Source: CALKMS01 sp036796755
GTDB lineage: Bacteria; Actinomycetota; Aquicultoria; SKW223; CALKMS01
NCBI GenBank assembly: GCA_036796755.1
Contig: DAIRCJ010000030.1
Coordinates: 1-15,920 of the forward strand
Direction: 5' to 3'
Length of the DNA stretch: 15,920 nucleotides
Shown here: in pieces, positions 1 to 8,059 of the stretch
Position numbering within the stretch: position 1 is the first letter of the stretch
Layout of the letters: the number at the start of each line of letters is the position of its first letter
Position numbers and translations under genes: made by a program
The notes under the pieces: generated by a model
The model's input: only the letters and a program-made list of their open reading frames with translations
Databases searched by the model: none
Told to the model about the DNA's origin: nothing

Positions 1-55
1 TAATGGTCGGGGTAGTCACATACCAGCCGTTTTCTCCATTGGGAGAAGAGGGGTT
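1..55 (-). repeat. 55-bp exact direct repeat, copy 2 (downstream in the gene)
   Basis: Positions 1-55 are identical to 1093-1147. The copies are 1092 bp apart, a multiple of three, and both encode the NPSSPNGENGWYVTTPTI segment of the secreted protein in the same frame. The repeat may extend beyond position 1. Such nucleotide identity between protein modules indicates recent in-frame duplication or gene conversion. Confidence 0.9.
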
Positions 56-3000
56 AATCTCAAGTTGAGTGGAAGGAGGTTCGGTTTCCAGCACTGCTCC
101 CCCCGCTTGAGGAGCAAGAGCTGTCTCAATAAAGTCAAAGTCGCACTGGTTAGTATCTTTATTGGCCGGGGTTCTCGCCAGGGCTTTGCCCTCAGAGGTG
201 CCAGGATGGAAAGTAATAGAAGGAAATAGGGTAGAAGTAGTTTCCCAAACAACTTCATCTATAACTTGATTTAAATTGTTTAGCAAGCCCGCCTCATCAC
301 CTGAATTGCTTAAAATAAAGCTTCCGCTCTTTGAAAGATTGGGAACGGAAGAAGTAGTATCTTCTATCTCAAAGTCGGGGAGAAATCCATAGGTTTGATA
401 AAAGCTGGAACCAGAAGTAGCTATAACCATCCGCTCGCCTGGCTTTAAAAGATAGCCAACTGGAACCGTAACTGTTCCTTCTCCGTCTATTATCCGCCAG
501 TTACCAATGTTAGCCGTGGTATCCATAGGGTTATAAACCTCAATCCACTCACCAGCGGGCTCGGTAGTTGCTGGGTCATAGCAAACTCCACTTAAAAGTA
601 AGCGGTCAGTAACTGGGGTATAAAGAGAAAACTGCTTGGCTTGAAAGCCAGGATTTCCCGCTTCATCCCGAGCTAATATTTTAACCACCGCCCGATTGGT
701 GTTAACTCCAGAAGGAGTTGACCAGAGATAGCTTCCATCGTTTGGTTCGCCTACGGTTAAAGTGGTGAAAGTTGAGCCACCGTTTAAAGAATAGTAAAGG
801 TTAACATAAGCAGGATTTGTCAGGCTATCAGTAGTTGTCCAGGTAACTTCATAGCTTTCTCCACTTATCCAGCTTGTTCCGGCTTGAGGTTGACCAATTG
901 TTACCTGCGGTGGGCTTGCGTCCAGTTTAAACAGATAATTCCTGACGGTTTCGGTGTTTCCAACCAGGTCAACGGAGAAGTATTCCAGAGTCTGAGTTCC
1001 CTCAGAAGCGGGAGAAATGGGAGAGGTGTAAGTCTGCCAGCTTTCAGAGTTCCAGCGGTAGTAAGTGGTAGCTGTCTCGTCAGGGGTTAAGGTAATGGTC
1101 GGGGTAGTCACATACCAGCCGTTTTCTCCATTGGGAGAAGAGGGGTTCAAGCTTATTGAAGTAAAAGGAAAAGTCACATCTTTTTTTACAAACTTTACTG
1201 ATTGCCAGAGCGAGTTATTCCCTTTATTGTCCCAGGCCTGCCAGTAAATGGTATGGGTCCCTTCGGATAAATCCTTAAGATTAATTTGAGCTCTCAATAC
1301 CTCAACTGAAGAGTCAAAGGCTCCATCAGCAGCTACCGCGAAAGTAGTGATAGTCTGGGAATCAATTCCAACTCCGCCGCCAGCTATTAAAGAATAGCCT
1401 CTTCCCCGGTCATCAGCTGTGGCTGTGGTTACCAGAACTGAATCGGCTATAACTTCTCCTTGAGAAGGAGAGCTAATGCTTACAGCCGGAGGAGAGTTGT
1501 CAAAAGCCAGAGCGCTGCGAACTTCAGAGAAGGGACTTACTCCCACCCCATCAGTAGCTCTAACTTTATAAAAATAATCTTCACCATAAACCACACTTGA
1601 GTCTAAATAAGAAGTACCGGTTGTTTCCACAATTTTGCCATAAGTGCCGTTTAAAGTATCAGCCCGCCAGACCTCATATTTAAGACCAGATATTGAACCG
1701 AGACTTCCCCAGTTTAAAGCAATAGAGCTTCCCTGAAGAGCATCAAAAGGAGAAGGTCGGCGTATAAAGTATCCGTAAACTTCAAGGTCATCAAGGTAAG
1801 CCCCTTCGTTTTCATCAGCTGGCAAAGTCGGGTCACCGTTTGAACTCCAAACCCACTCTAACCAGGAATTCGTATAGCCAGCAATATCTGTTAAGGGTCT
1901 ATCCTCAAGCAACCAGCCACTGGTTAAAGGATAATCTGGATAAGAAGTGCTCAAACTTCCCGACTTGTAAGTGTTAAACCCCATTCGGTCCAAAACTCCG
2001 CTTCCAGGCGGAGTGTTCTGCCCATCAGCTGAAGGAATATAGTAATAAAAAGAAACCTGCCCATCAGCAAAGCCACTCATATCGATAAGATAACGAGCTT
2101 TGCCCGACATGTTCGGCTGGTAACGGTGCTCACTGAAGTTGGGGTTATTTGTCCCTGCACACCATAAGGAAAGCAAACCTGTCCGATAACGATAGGTAGA
2201 CTCTCCCCAGGTGGTTGGAGTGGTCACTCCAAAAACCTGCCAGCCACTGCCCGATTGGTTTACAGTTGGAGTAGTTTCAAAGCTAGTCTTATAAATTTCA
2301 AAACGCTCCGACATTCCGCGCTTAAAATAAAGAGAGCCATTTCCTGAAGTTCCTCTTGACCAAGTAACTAAGGGATTGGCATTCCTGTCAGTCACTAGAC
2401 CCGGACTGGAATAGTAAATACCACTACCACTCTCACTGGAAAGGGTTTCTTTAGTGGACCATTTCCCGTTCCACAAACTCCGGTAACAAATGGAAGCCGA
2501 GTTGCCGGGCATCTCTACCCACAAAAGGTGCACTCTTCCTGCGCGGTCAGCGGCCAGAAGGGGTCGGCAAAAAGCCGACATCCTGGAAGAAAAAGCGGCC
2601 GGTGGAGTCCAGGTAGTTCCATTATTAAAAGACTGGGAAAAGTAAACTGCCCGACTAGTTTCCCAGGTAAGATAAAGATTGCCCCGGTCTCGCACTAAAC
2701 CAGGAGGAACATATTCTTCATCAGCGGGAAGGGAAGAAGAAGAGTTCTCCACATCGCGAACAGTAGAAAAGCCGCTGCTCAAACTATAAGAAACTAACCT
2801 TATCCGCGGATTATAGTTTTTAGGAGGCTCTGAATAGTAATAGCGCCAAGCTAAATAAACCGTCCCTGTTTCTTCAGCTGAAACGTCAACTGAGCCTACA
2901 CAATGAGGATAAACTCCGCCCGCCGTATCGGGAACATCGGTTGTTGTCCAGCTTCCATCAAAAATGGAAAGCTTTAGGTCACTCTCCTGAGTATAGGCAA

Positions 3001-3496
3001 GATAAACATTGCCCGCTTTATCAACTGCAGCCGCCAGGTGAGCCAGGTCCCCACTGTAACTTAAGACCACTTCCCCCGGCTCCCAGTTAATACCGTCAGT
3101 GGTTGTCCTTTGCTTTAGCTCGACCGTTGAGGTTCCCTCCAGCCAGAAAAATCTTATTAAACCGCTTTTATCCCGCACACAGTCAAAAACGCGGTCAGCT
3201 TGTCCCCAGGGTTCTGCCGAACAATTAGCAACTACTCGGGTAGTTGACTCAAAGCTCTGGGTCACCCAGTTAAATCGCTTATAGTAAACTGCTCCACTTC
3301 CACCGTCACGCCAGAAAACCAAATAATTATTTTCCTTGTCCACCACTATTTCCGAATAAGAAAAAGGGTCAGTAGAGTAGAAATTAACCTGCGAACTGCC
3401 TGACCAAGAAAGTGCCAAAGTCAGGGAGGGCATTAAAATAAGCAAAAAAACTGCCAGGCTAAAAAAGCCCAGTAAATAACTTTTAAAAAACCTCAC
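1..3496 (-). CDS. Large secreted multidomain surface protein, C-terminus outside window
   Basis: One uninterrupted frame runs from a GTG at 3496 to the window edge (about 1165 residues, no stop reached). The GTG follows GGGAGG at a 7-nt spacing and a clear promoter. An N-terminal signal peptide (roughly residues 1-29, basic FFKSY start, then a hydrophobic core) indicates secretion. Domains by eye: residues 30-400, repeated short beta motifs with W/Y and D-x-G turns resembling BNR/sialidase-type propeller repeats; 402-578, a jelly-roll-like segment; 580-662, fibronectin type III (motif YEVWRA, later FYKVRATDG); 664-770, a bacterial Ig-like module starting SPPAVSI; 774-850, an OmpL47/chitobiase-like module with NGENGWYVTTPTI; 855-955, a second Ig-like module; 960-1085, a lamin-tail-like domain (EWIEVYNP, GNWRI, LKPGERMVI). 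A second NGENGWYVTTPTI module begins at about 1139. I see no anchor because the end is missing. Its role is unknown; adhesion or binding of an extracellular polymer is a guess. Confidence 0.85.
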   Translation of the reverse strand, partial: MRFFKSYLLGFFSLAVFLLILMPSLTLALSWSGSSQVNFYSTDPFSYSEIVVDKENNYLVFWRDGGSGAVYYKRFNWVTQSFESTTRVVANCSAEPWGQADRVFDCVRDKSGLIRFFWLEGTSTVELKQRTTTDGINWEPGEVVLSYSGDLAHLAAAVDKAGNVYLAYTQESDLKLSIFDGSWTTTDVPDTAGGVYPHCVGSVDVSAEETGTVYLAWRYYYSEPPKNYNPRIRLVSYSLSSGFSTVRDVENSSSSLPADEEYVPPGLVRDRGNLYLTWETSRAVYFSQSFNNGTTWTPPAAFSSRMSAFCRPLLAADRAGRVHLLWVEMPGNSASICYRSLWNGKWSTKETLSSESGSGIYYSSPGLVTDRNANPLVTWSRGTSGNGSLYFKRGMSERFEIYKTSFETTPTVNQSGSGWQVFGVTTPTTWGESTYRYRTGLLSLWCAGTNNPNFSEHRYQPNMSGKARYLIDMSGFADGQVSFYYYIPSADGQNTPPGSGVLDRMGFNTYKSGSLSTSYPDYPLTSGWLLEDRPLTDIAGYTNSWLEWVWSSNGDPTLPADENEGAYLDDLEVYGYFIRRPSPFDALQGSSIALNWGSLGSISGLKYEVWRADTLNGTYGKIVETTGTSYLDSSVVYGEDYFYKVRATDGVGVSPFSEVRSALAFDNSPPAVSISSPSQGEVIADSVLVTTATADDRGRGYSLIAGGGVGIDSQTITTFAVAADGAFDSSVEVLRAQINLKDLSEGTHTIYWQAWDNKGNNSLWQSVKFVKKDVTFPFTSISLNPSSPNGENGWYVTTPTITLTPDETATTYYRWNSESWQTYTSPISPASEGTQTLEYFSVDLVGNTETVRNYLFKLDASPPQVTIGQPQAGTSWISGESYEVTWTTTDSLTNPAYVNLYYSLNGGSTFTTLTVGEPNDGSYLWSTPSGVNTNRAVVKILARDEAGNPGFQAKQFSLYTPVTDRLLLSGVCYDPATTEPAGEWIEVYNPMDTTANIGNWRIIDGEGTVTVPVGYLLKPGERMVIATSGSSFYQTYGFLPDFEIEDTTSSVPNLSKSGSFILSNSGDEAGLLNNLNQVIDEVVWETTSTLFPSITFHPGTSEGKALARTPANKDTNQCDFDFIETALAPQAGGAVLETEPPSTQLEINPSSPNGENGWYVTTPTI
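1093..1147 (-). repeat. 55-bp exact direct repeat, copy 1 (upstream in the gene)
   Basis: This is the identical partner of 1-55. On its low-coordinate side it continues as the rest of an OmpL47/chitobiase-like module (TLTPDETATTYYRW, later SPASEGTQTLEYFSVD). Identity stops at 1148, where the sequence changes from the other copy. Confidence 0.9.
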
Positions 3497-3525
3497 CTGT
3501 GCCCCTCCCTTTTAAATTTGTAACG

Positions 3526-3554
3526 ATTATAACATAAGCAGCAGAAAAAAGCAA
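3526..3554 (-). promoter_or_regulatory. Sigma-A-type promoter with extended -10
   Basis: On the minus strand, TTGCTT (3554-3549) lies exactly 17 nt upstream of TATAAT (3531-3526), and TG-T precedes the -10 (an extended -10). Transcription would start near 3519, giving a leader of about 23 nt that contains the GGGAGG ribosome binding site for the GTG at 3496. The -10 is perfect and the -35 matches only at TTG. The surface protein gene therefore probably has its own transcript, though read-through from the upstream gene is possible since I see no strong terminator between them. Confidence 0.7.
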
Positions 3555-3582
3555 TTTAACCTCACCTGATTCTTAAAATTTC

Positions 3583-4470
3583 TTAAAATAAGTCATTAGC
3601 CCATTTAACCATTGTCGAGCGATAACCGCCAGCATCAACCTTAGTAGTTAACTCAATAACAAACATGAGGTCGAACCGCCGCCAGGTAAGAATAGCCTTT
3701 TGAAGGTCAGAGGTTTTGCCCCAGTAACCAGTTAGACCATCAACCTTGACCGCCTGCCAGTCTTTGCCGTAACTTTCCTTAAAACCTTCTAAATAATCCT
3801 CAGCTGTGCGGTTATCCACCCTATCCACCGAAAAAAGGACCATCACCACATTCTTATCTTTTAAAGAACGAGCCATCGCCAGTGCTTGTAAAGGATACTC
3901 GTCTCTTAAAAAAAACTCGTAATTTTCCAGGCTAGCCGGAAGAAGAGATATCAAATCCCCGCTGTAAGTACCACCCCCATCTTCAGCTGTTCCTCTTCCT
4001 TCCTCTCCCTTTGAACTCTGACCACCTTCGTTATTAGCCGATCTGCCGGAGTTATTTTTTTGGCTACCTTTGCTTTCTTCCGCACCCAAACTGGAACTTT
4101 GCGGTTCCGAGCTTGATGCCCTTTTAATCGGCTGCCAGTCCGAACCTGCCAGGGTTTCAATTTTCCTTTTTAAAACTTCAGCCTCAGCGATTTTACCTTT
4201 CCGGATAAGGTCTCTCCAGGAAAAATAAAGCTCTTCAGCTTTCTGATGGCGTGAGCATAAAACTCTTCTGGTCTTAACTTTGTACCTGCTCTTCAGCCAC
4301 CAGGGAACAAAAACCTCGCGAACTTCTTTTTTGAGAACCTCGCCGTAATAGCAGCGAGTAATCAACCCTTCCCGGGCTGAAACCGGAAAAAAAAGAGCCA
4401 GAACTAAAAGAGAAAGAAGAAGTCCTGAAACATAAGGATTTTTCCGTACAAAATCCAGCACCTTGCTCAT
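3583..4470 (-). CDS. Membrane-anchored or secreted protein with Ser/Gly-rich linker, unknown function
   Basis: This 295-residue protein is not recognised. Residues 11-32 form one hydrophobic segment after a short basic start, either a signal anchor or a signal peptide ending near PVSA. A charged helical stretch follows (about 35-115, including CSRHQKAEELYFSWRDLI). Residues 119-168 are a low-complexity linker rich in Ser, Gly, Asn and Glu, typical of exported proteins. Residues 173-295 form a compact alpha/beta domain ending ANDLF. Its ATG overlaps the stop of the preceding gene in ATGA (4470-4467), so translation is probably coupled. The C-terminal domain looks distantly related to that of the upstream protein (shared L..L-PA start, D..A/EA-x-F helix, Y-F/W-G and a final FEL/IEL strand). 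Confidence 0.8.
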   Translation of the reverse strand: MSKVLDFVRKNPYVSGLLLSLLVLALFFPVSAREGLITRCYYGEVLKKEVREVFVPWWLKSRYKVKTRRVLCSRHQKAEELYFSWRDLIRKGKIAEAEVLKRKIETLAGSDWQPIKRASSSEPQSSSLGAEESKGSQKNNSGRSANNEGGQSSKGEEGRGTAEDGGGTYSGDLISLLPASLENYEFFLRDEYPLQALAMARSLKDKNVVMVLFSVDRVDNRTAEDYLEGFKESYGKDWQAVKVDGLTGYWGKTSDLQKAILTWRRFDLMFVIELTTKVDAGGYRSTMVKWANDLF

Positions 4471-5225
4471 AACTTAAACCTCATCGCCAGACCATTAAGT
4501 TCATCCCAGAGCTCAGCCGGGTTGTTTTTTTTACCCTTGGCGTGAAGCTCAAAAACCAGCCTCCCCACCACCCAGACATAAGTAGCCTGATAAAGCTGAC
4601 CGGTCCCAAAATAAGCCGGGTATTTTTCTTGAAACAAAAACTCTTTCTTGTTGTCGGGATAAATTACTTTACTCACCCGGCCAATAAAACCAGCTGCTTC
4701 TGAAGCATCTTTCTGGCGCCAGATAGTCACTTCAATGCTCTGAGCATCACTCTCAATAATTGGTTGAAAATTGCAGAAAACTCCCAACTCGTTACTGACA
4801 GGCTCAGAACGTTCAAACCCCGGATAATAAGCGGGAAAAAGAGTGGTTAAGTCAGCTGGCTCCTGAAAACCACTCCTGGCCGTTCCCGTAGTTTGTCCTG
4901 AGGTGTCTCCACTTTGAGGATTGGAACTTGAGTTTCCCCTGTTTCCCCCAGCTTGAGTTTCTTCTTGACGAGCAATTTCCCTTTTAACCTCTTTCAACTT
5001 CTCGCTGGCTTTTTTAAAAGAAGGTAGAACTTCCAGAGCTTCCTCAAGTTTTTTCCTGGCTTTCCCGAATTCTCCCTTTTTTTCTAAGTCCAGGGCTTGC
5101 CGGTAAAGAGCCTCAACTTTTTTTCGCTTCTGCTCGGGAACAGTCACCCGGAAGTGATAAAAAAGAAGTGCCAGAAAAAGCAAGAAAATTAAGCCGCCCA
5201 GAAACCACCAGCGTTTATTTTTCAT
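4467..5225 (-). CDS. Membrane-anchored protein with TPR-like helices, unknown function
   Basis: From ATG 5225 the product is 252 residues. KNKRWW precedes one hydrophobic helix (about residues 8-25), so the rest should face outside. Residues 30-85 contain a helical pair with the TPR-like pattern ALYRQALDLEKKGEFGKARK followed by LEEALEVLPSF. A Ser/Gly/Asn/Thr/Gln linker (about 90-120) leads to a C-terminal domain with AYFGTG and LVFELHAKGKK, ending in LAMRFKL. The frame is open back to a TTG at 5315, but that would put a non-signal segment before the membrane helix, so I prefer 5225 even though no good ribosome binding site precedes it. The stop is TGA and overlaps the next ATG. This shows that UGA normally terminates in this genome. 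Confidence 0.75.
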   Translation of the reverse strand: MKNKRWWFLGGLIFLLFLALLFYHFRVTVPEQKRKKVEALYRQALDLEKKGEFGKARKKLEEALEVLPSFKKASEKLKEVKREIARQEETQAGGNRGNSSSNPQSGDTSGQTTGTARSGFQEPADLTTLFPAYYPGFERSEPVSNELGVFCNFQPIIESDAQSIEVTIWRQKDASEAAGFIGRVSKVIYPDNKKEFLFQEKYPAYFGTGQLYQATYVWVVGRLVFELHAKGKKNNPAELWDELNGLAMRFKL

Positions 5226-5350
5226 GATATTATTGTAACATTCTCCAGGGGTTTTTCCACCAGGCAGGATGAGTAAGCACCGACTATTACCATTCTTAAC
5301 TGGCTTTATTCTCAAATAGAAAACTGAAGGTTATATGCTTAAACTCTTTT

Positions 5351-6508
5351 TCAGAGGGTAGCCTCTTTTAAAACTTCAGCCGTTATCCTTTCCTTCCCCT
5401 CTTCAGCCGCTTTCTGCCAGGCTTTCCCCAGTAAAGTCAAAAACCTTTGAGGGTCCTTCTCCTTCTCAAAAGCTAGCTTTACAACTTCCCCCTCTATCAA
5501 GCTTTCGCTCGAAGCCTCCTCGGGCAAAAAAGGAGCTAACTGTTCTCTAACCATTTTTTCCGCTTTCTCCAGCGAATCAAGAGGTAAATCAAGGAGTGGG
5601 AAAAAAGAAAGCTGAATTTCTTTACCCCGTTTCAAAAGCTCAACTCGGGAAAGATTCTCTTCGCTAACCTCGTAAATAAAAAAACAATCCCGATACAGAA
5701 GCGACTCCAGCTCCACCAAAAAACCGCTAACTTCCGCCAGTTTTTCTTCCGGCAAAAAAGATAGGCGCTCAAACCCGGAAAACATCAAAACCGGCTTATA
5801 AAAGTTAGAAATCAGGGATAAAAATCCTTTTAGACCTTCTTTGGCCTGGTGAGGTAAGAAGACATCATTTTGAAACTGTCTTACCCCTTCATCCCAGCTC
5901 TGCCAAATAAAAGTGGCTTCGGTTAAACGCTTAACCACACTTCCTAAACTTTCCCTCTCGATCATTTTTAAGCTAAAGTCGCGCAAAGCAAAAGCCAGCT
6001 CTTCTTCTCTTTCTTCCGGCTCAAAAGGAAAAATTAACTCATCAAACTTCTCTTCACCCTCTTCAATTTTTTCTTTAATCGCTTGAGCGGATGGCAAAAC
6101 ATCCAGTAAAACCCCTTCTTTTTCCAGCTTTTCCAGGGAATTCCTTAAGAAATGGTAGAAAGAGCGCCGCCAGACTTCAGTTGTTAAGCGAGTCGCCACC
6201 AGGCGGAGAGCATTTGAATAAGCATTTTGAATAAAAAAGTCCACTCGGAAGTCAGTGGGAAAAAATTTAAAAGAATTTTGCGGCAAAAAATATCTTAATA
6301 TTAGGCTAAAAAAGTCTATTTCAAAGCGAGCTTCTCGGGAAGCAAAAATTAACCAAAGAGGGCCGCGGATTTCTTTTAAAGCCCTTTTCACCCGAGCTAA
6401 TTCGCGATGAAAGACAAACCTTTCCAGTCCTAAATCGCTAAGCTCTTTCGGGTAAAGCCTCTCATCATACATAAAAGGGTTTTCGATCTCTTTTAATTTA
6501 AAACTCAT
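5351..6508 (-). CDS. AAA/ORC-like protein lacking a recognisable P-loop, function unknown
   Basis: From ATG 6508 the product is 385 soluble, charged residues. Residues 30-45 (FVFHRELARVKRALKEI) and the following strand (GPLWLIFASREARFEIDF, about 49-66) match the start of an AAA-type ATPase by position, but no GxxxxGK[ST] is present. Residues 238-251 (KPVLMFSGFERLSF) resemble a Walker B strand without the usual acidic pair. The end (about 351-385, DPQRFLTLLGKAWQKAAEEG then ITAEVLKEA) looks like the helical lid of ORC/Cdc6-like proteins. The relationship is inferred from pattern only. I chose ATG 6508 because AAGGA lies about 5 nt upstream and it overlaps the previous gene by only 11 nt; an alternative start at 6550 would overlap by 53 nt. 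The stop is TGA. Confidence 0.75.
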   Translation of the reverse strand: MSFKLKEIENPFMYDERLYPKELSDLGLERFVFHRELARVKRALKEIRGPLWLIFASREARFEIDFFSLILRYFLPQNSFKFFPTDFRVDFFIQNAYSNALRLVATRLTTEVWRRSFYHFLRNSLEKLEKEGVLLDVLPSAQAIKEKIEEGEEKFDELIFPFEPEEREEELAFALRDFSLKMIERESLGSVVKRLTEATFIWQSWDEGVRQFQNDVFLPHQAKEGLKGFLSLISNFYKPVLMFSGFERLSFLPEEKLAEVSGFLVELESLLYRDCFFIYEVSEENLSRVELLKRGKEIQLSFFPLLDLPLDSLEKAEKMVREQLAPFLPEEASSESLIEGEVVKLAFEKEKDPQRFLTLLGKAWQKAAEEGKERITAEVLKEATL

Positions 6509-7955
6509 CACTTCCTTCTTTCCTTTTGTCTCTCCGGCTTTCAACTCCAAGATAAACCAGGCTTACAAAAGCCAGCAAAGTAATTATATAAAAAGCAAAG
6601 TAAAAATAAAAACTGTACACGGGCTTTTCTCCCCAGTTGAGGTACTCGGTTCCCAAAGCCTCTGAAACTTCCGGCGGAAGAAAGTTAAACCAGTTAAAAA
6701 GGCGAGTTTTATGAAGCAAGGGAACGGAAAAGCTTAAACTCAAAAAGCTCAGAAAAACCTTTAATAAATCAATTTTCCCAACCCGAGCCGCCAAAAAACC
6801 TGAAAGACCCGCCAGAAAAAAAACCCAGGGCACCACAAATTCGTAACCCGGTGAAGTCCAGTTTTCGGAAAAGTTAATACCACTTCCCGGACGACCACTC
6901 ACTTGATAGGAGTAGTAGGGAAGAAACAAGACTATCAGAGAAAACAAAGTTAAAACGGTCGCCAGTCCGACCATTGCCAGCCTTGGTGAAACTTTAAGCC
7001 CTTCCTTTATTAAAATAAGAAAAAAGCCAGCCAGAAAAAGGAAACCTCCCCCGACCAGACCTTCAAGAACTAAAGGAGAAAATAAAAAAGAGCTTTTCAG
7101 GCGTTCCAGCGGAGCAAAAACCAGCACCATCAGTAAGGGCGCAAAGTAAGCAAAGTAAAAGCGGGAGAAAAAGAACTCTTTTTCTAAAAGGCTAAACCTT
7201 AAGAGAAAATAAAGACAGATAAGGATTAAGGAAAGCAGAAAGGGTAAAAACAAAAAACTTTTGCTAAAGAAAAATTTAAAGCCCTGAGAAGTTATATGCC
7301 AGAAAAAAGAAAAGACCAGCCCGCCAATCCCCAGGCCAACCAGCCAGCTTAAACTAACTTCTCTTCCTTTTCTTCCTTCCCCGCAAGCTATAAAACAGGT
7401 CAGAGAAAAAGACCAGAGAACTGAGGAAATAAGAGGAAAAACCTCCAGATGAACAAATCTTACTAAGGGAGCAAATGAACTTGGCCGCTCTAAACTGGAA
7501 AGAACAGCTACAGCCGAAATCAAGCCCAGAAAATAAGACAGAATAAGAAGGGAAAAGGAAGAGAAAAAAGGAGTATTTTCGTCTTCAAGACTTTTGTTTG
7601 GAAAAATGCTTAACTTTTTAAAAATCGGGATGAAAAAAAGGGTAAAAATGGGAACTAAAAGAAGAAAAAATAAAAGGTCGCTTTGAGGAGGAATATAAAC
7701 TGACTGGCGAAAATAAAACAAGGGAAAGGCTAAACCACCAGCCAGTCCGCTCAAAAAGGAAACTAAACTAAAAGCAAAACTTTTCCTTTCCCTCCCAAAA
7801 AAAGATAAAGAAAAAACCCCGATAAAAAGGTTAAGATAAAGAAAGGTTAAGAAAAAAAAGAAAGAAAAACCCCAATTTTTTCCACCAACTGCCGAAAGCA
7901 GAAGAAAAAAAATTATTAAAAAAGGCCAGGAAAGAGAAACCAGCCACCTTTTCAT
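6498..7955 (-). CDS. Polytopic integral membrane protein, about 12 helices, unknown family
   Basis: This 485-residue protein is extremely rich in Phe, Leu and Ser, with about a dozen hydrophobic stretches separated by short basic loops (FGRERKS, FKKLSIF, GEGRKGRE, ESRRDKRKEG). One longer extracytoplasmic loop near residues 355-375 contains SGRPGSGINFSENWTSPGYE. I see no transporter signature, heme-ligand pattern or quinone-site motif that would make it the cytochrome b (gamma) subunit of the preceding formate dehydrogenase: FdnI-type subunits are about 200 residues with four helices and conserved His. The ATG at 7955 follows a modest GAGGT. Its 3' end overlaps the next gene by 11 nt, suggesting that this protein and the AAA-like protein work together. 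Confidence 0.8.
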   Translation of the reverse strand: MKRWLVSLSWPFLIIFFLLLSAVGGKNWGFSFFFFLTFLYLNLFIGVFSLSFFGRERKSFAFSLVSFLSGLAGGLAFPLFYFRQSVYIPPQSDLLFFLLLVPIFTLFFIPIFKKLSIFPNKSLEDENTPFFSSFSLLILSYFLGLISAVAVLSSLERPSSFAPLVRFVHLEVFPLISSVLWSFSLTCFIACGEGRKGREVSLSWLVGLGIGGLVFSFFWHITSQGFKFFFSKSFLFLPFLLSLILICLYFLLRFSLLEKEFFFSRFYFAYFAPLLMVLVFAPLERLKSSFLFSPLVLEGLVGGGFLFLAGFFLILIKEGLKVSPRLAMVGLATVLTLFSLIVLFLPYYSYQVSGRPGSGINFSENWTSPGYEFVVPWVFFLAGLSGFLAARVGKIDLLKVFLSFLSLSFSVPLLHKTRLFNWFNFLPPEVSEALGTEYLNWGEKPVYSFYFYFAFYIITLLAFVSLVYLGVESRRDKRKEGSDEF

Positions 7956-7974
7956 TTAATCAAACCTCATAGTA

Positions 7975-8025
7975 AAAGGGCCAGACCTCGCTTTAAGGTT
8001 TCACCCTCTTGGCGAGGTCTGACCC
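7975..8025 (-). terminator. Hairpin with short T-run after the formate dehydrogenase genes
   Basis: Arms 8025-8012 and 7991-7978 pair over 14 bp with one C/A mismatch around a 20-nt loop, and CCCTTTTA follows on the minus strand. It begins about 34 nt after the beta-subunit stop, so it probably ends the redox operon. The T-run is short (four T), and the next start codon is only 22 nt beyond the stem, leaving no space for a promoter in between. Partial read-through into the membrane protein gene is therefore likely. Confidence 0.6.
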
Positions 8026-8059
8026 TCTGTTCACCCAGAAACCTCAGGACAGCTTTTCC

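Noticed and set aside
16..1247. Short frames at 16-258 (minus), 884-1090 and 1065-1247 (plus)
   Set aside because: They lie inside the long secreted protein gene in other frames; their similarity to one another only reflects the 55-bp repeat.
2563..2579. Palindrome GTCGGC-AAAAA-GCCGAC as a terminator
   Set aside because: It is inside a continuous coding frame, has only 6 bp and no T-run after the stem.
5232..5237. TACAAT as a -10 promoter element before the TPR-like protein gene
   Set aside because: No acceptable -35 at 17 nt (GTGGAA) and the start codon would be almost at the transcription start.
5226..5315. TTG 5315 as start of the TPR-like anchored protein
   Set aside because: It would add 30 residues without signal character before the membrane helix; ATG 5225 directly precedes KNKRWW and the helix.
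4467..5353. UGA reassigned genome-wide to an amino acid
   Set aside because: Two genes here end with TGA at sensible places (4469-4467 with ATGA overlap, and 5353-5351), and TGG is used normally for Trp.
6498..7955. Membrane protein as the cytochrome b (gamma) subunit of formate dehydrogenase
   Set aside because: Far too many helices, no conserved heme-ligating His pattern, and a terminator-like hairpin separates it from the fdn genes.
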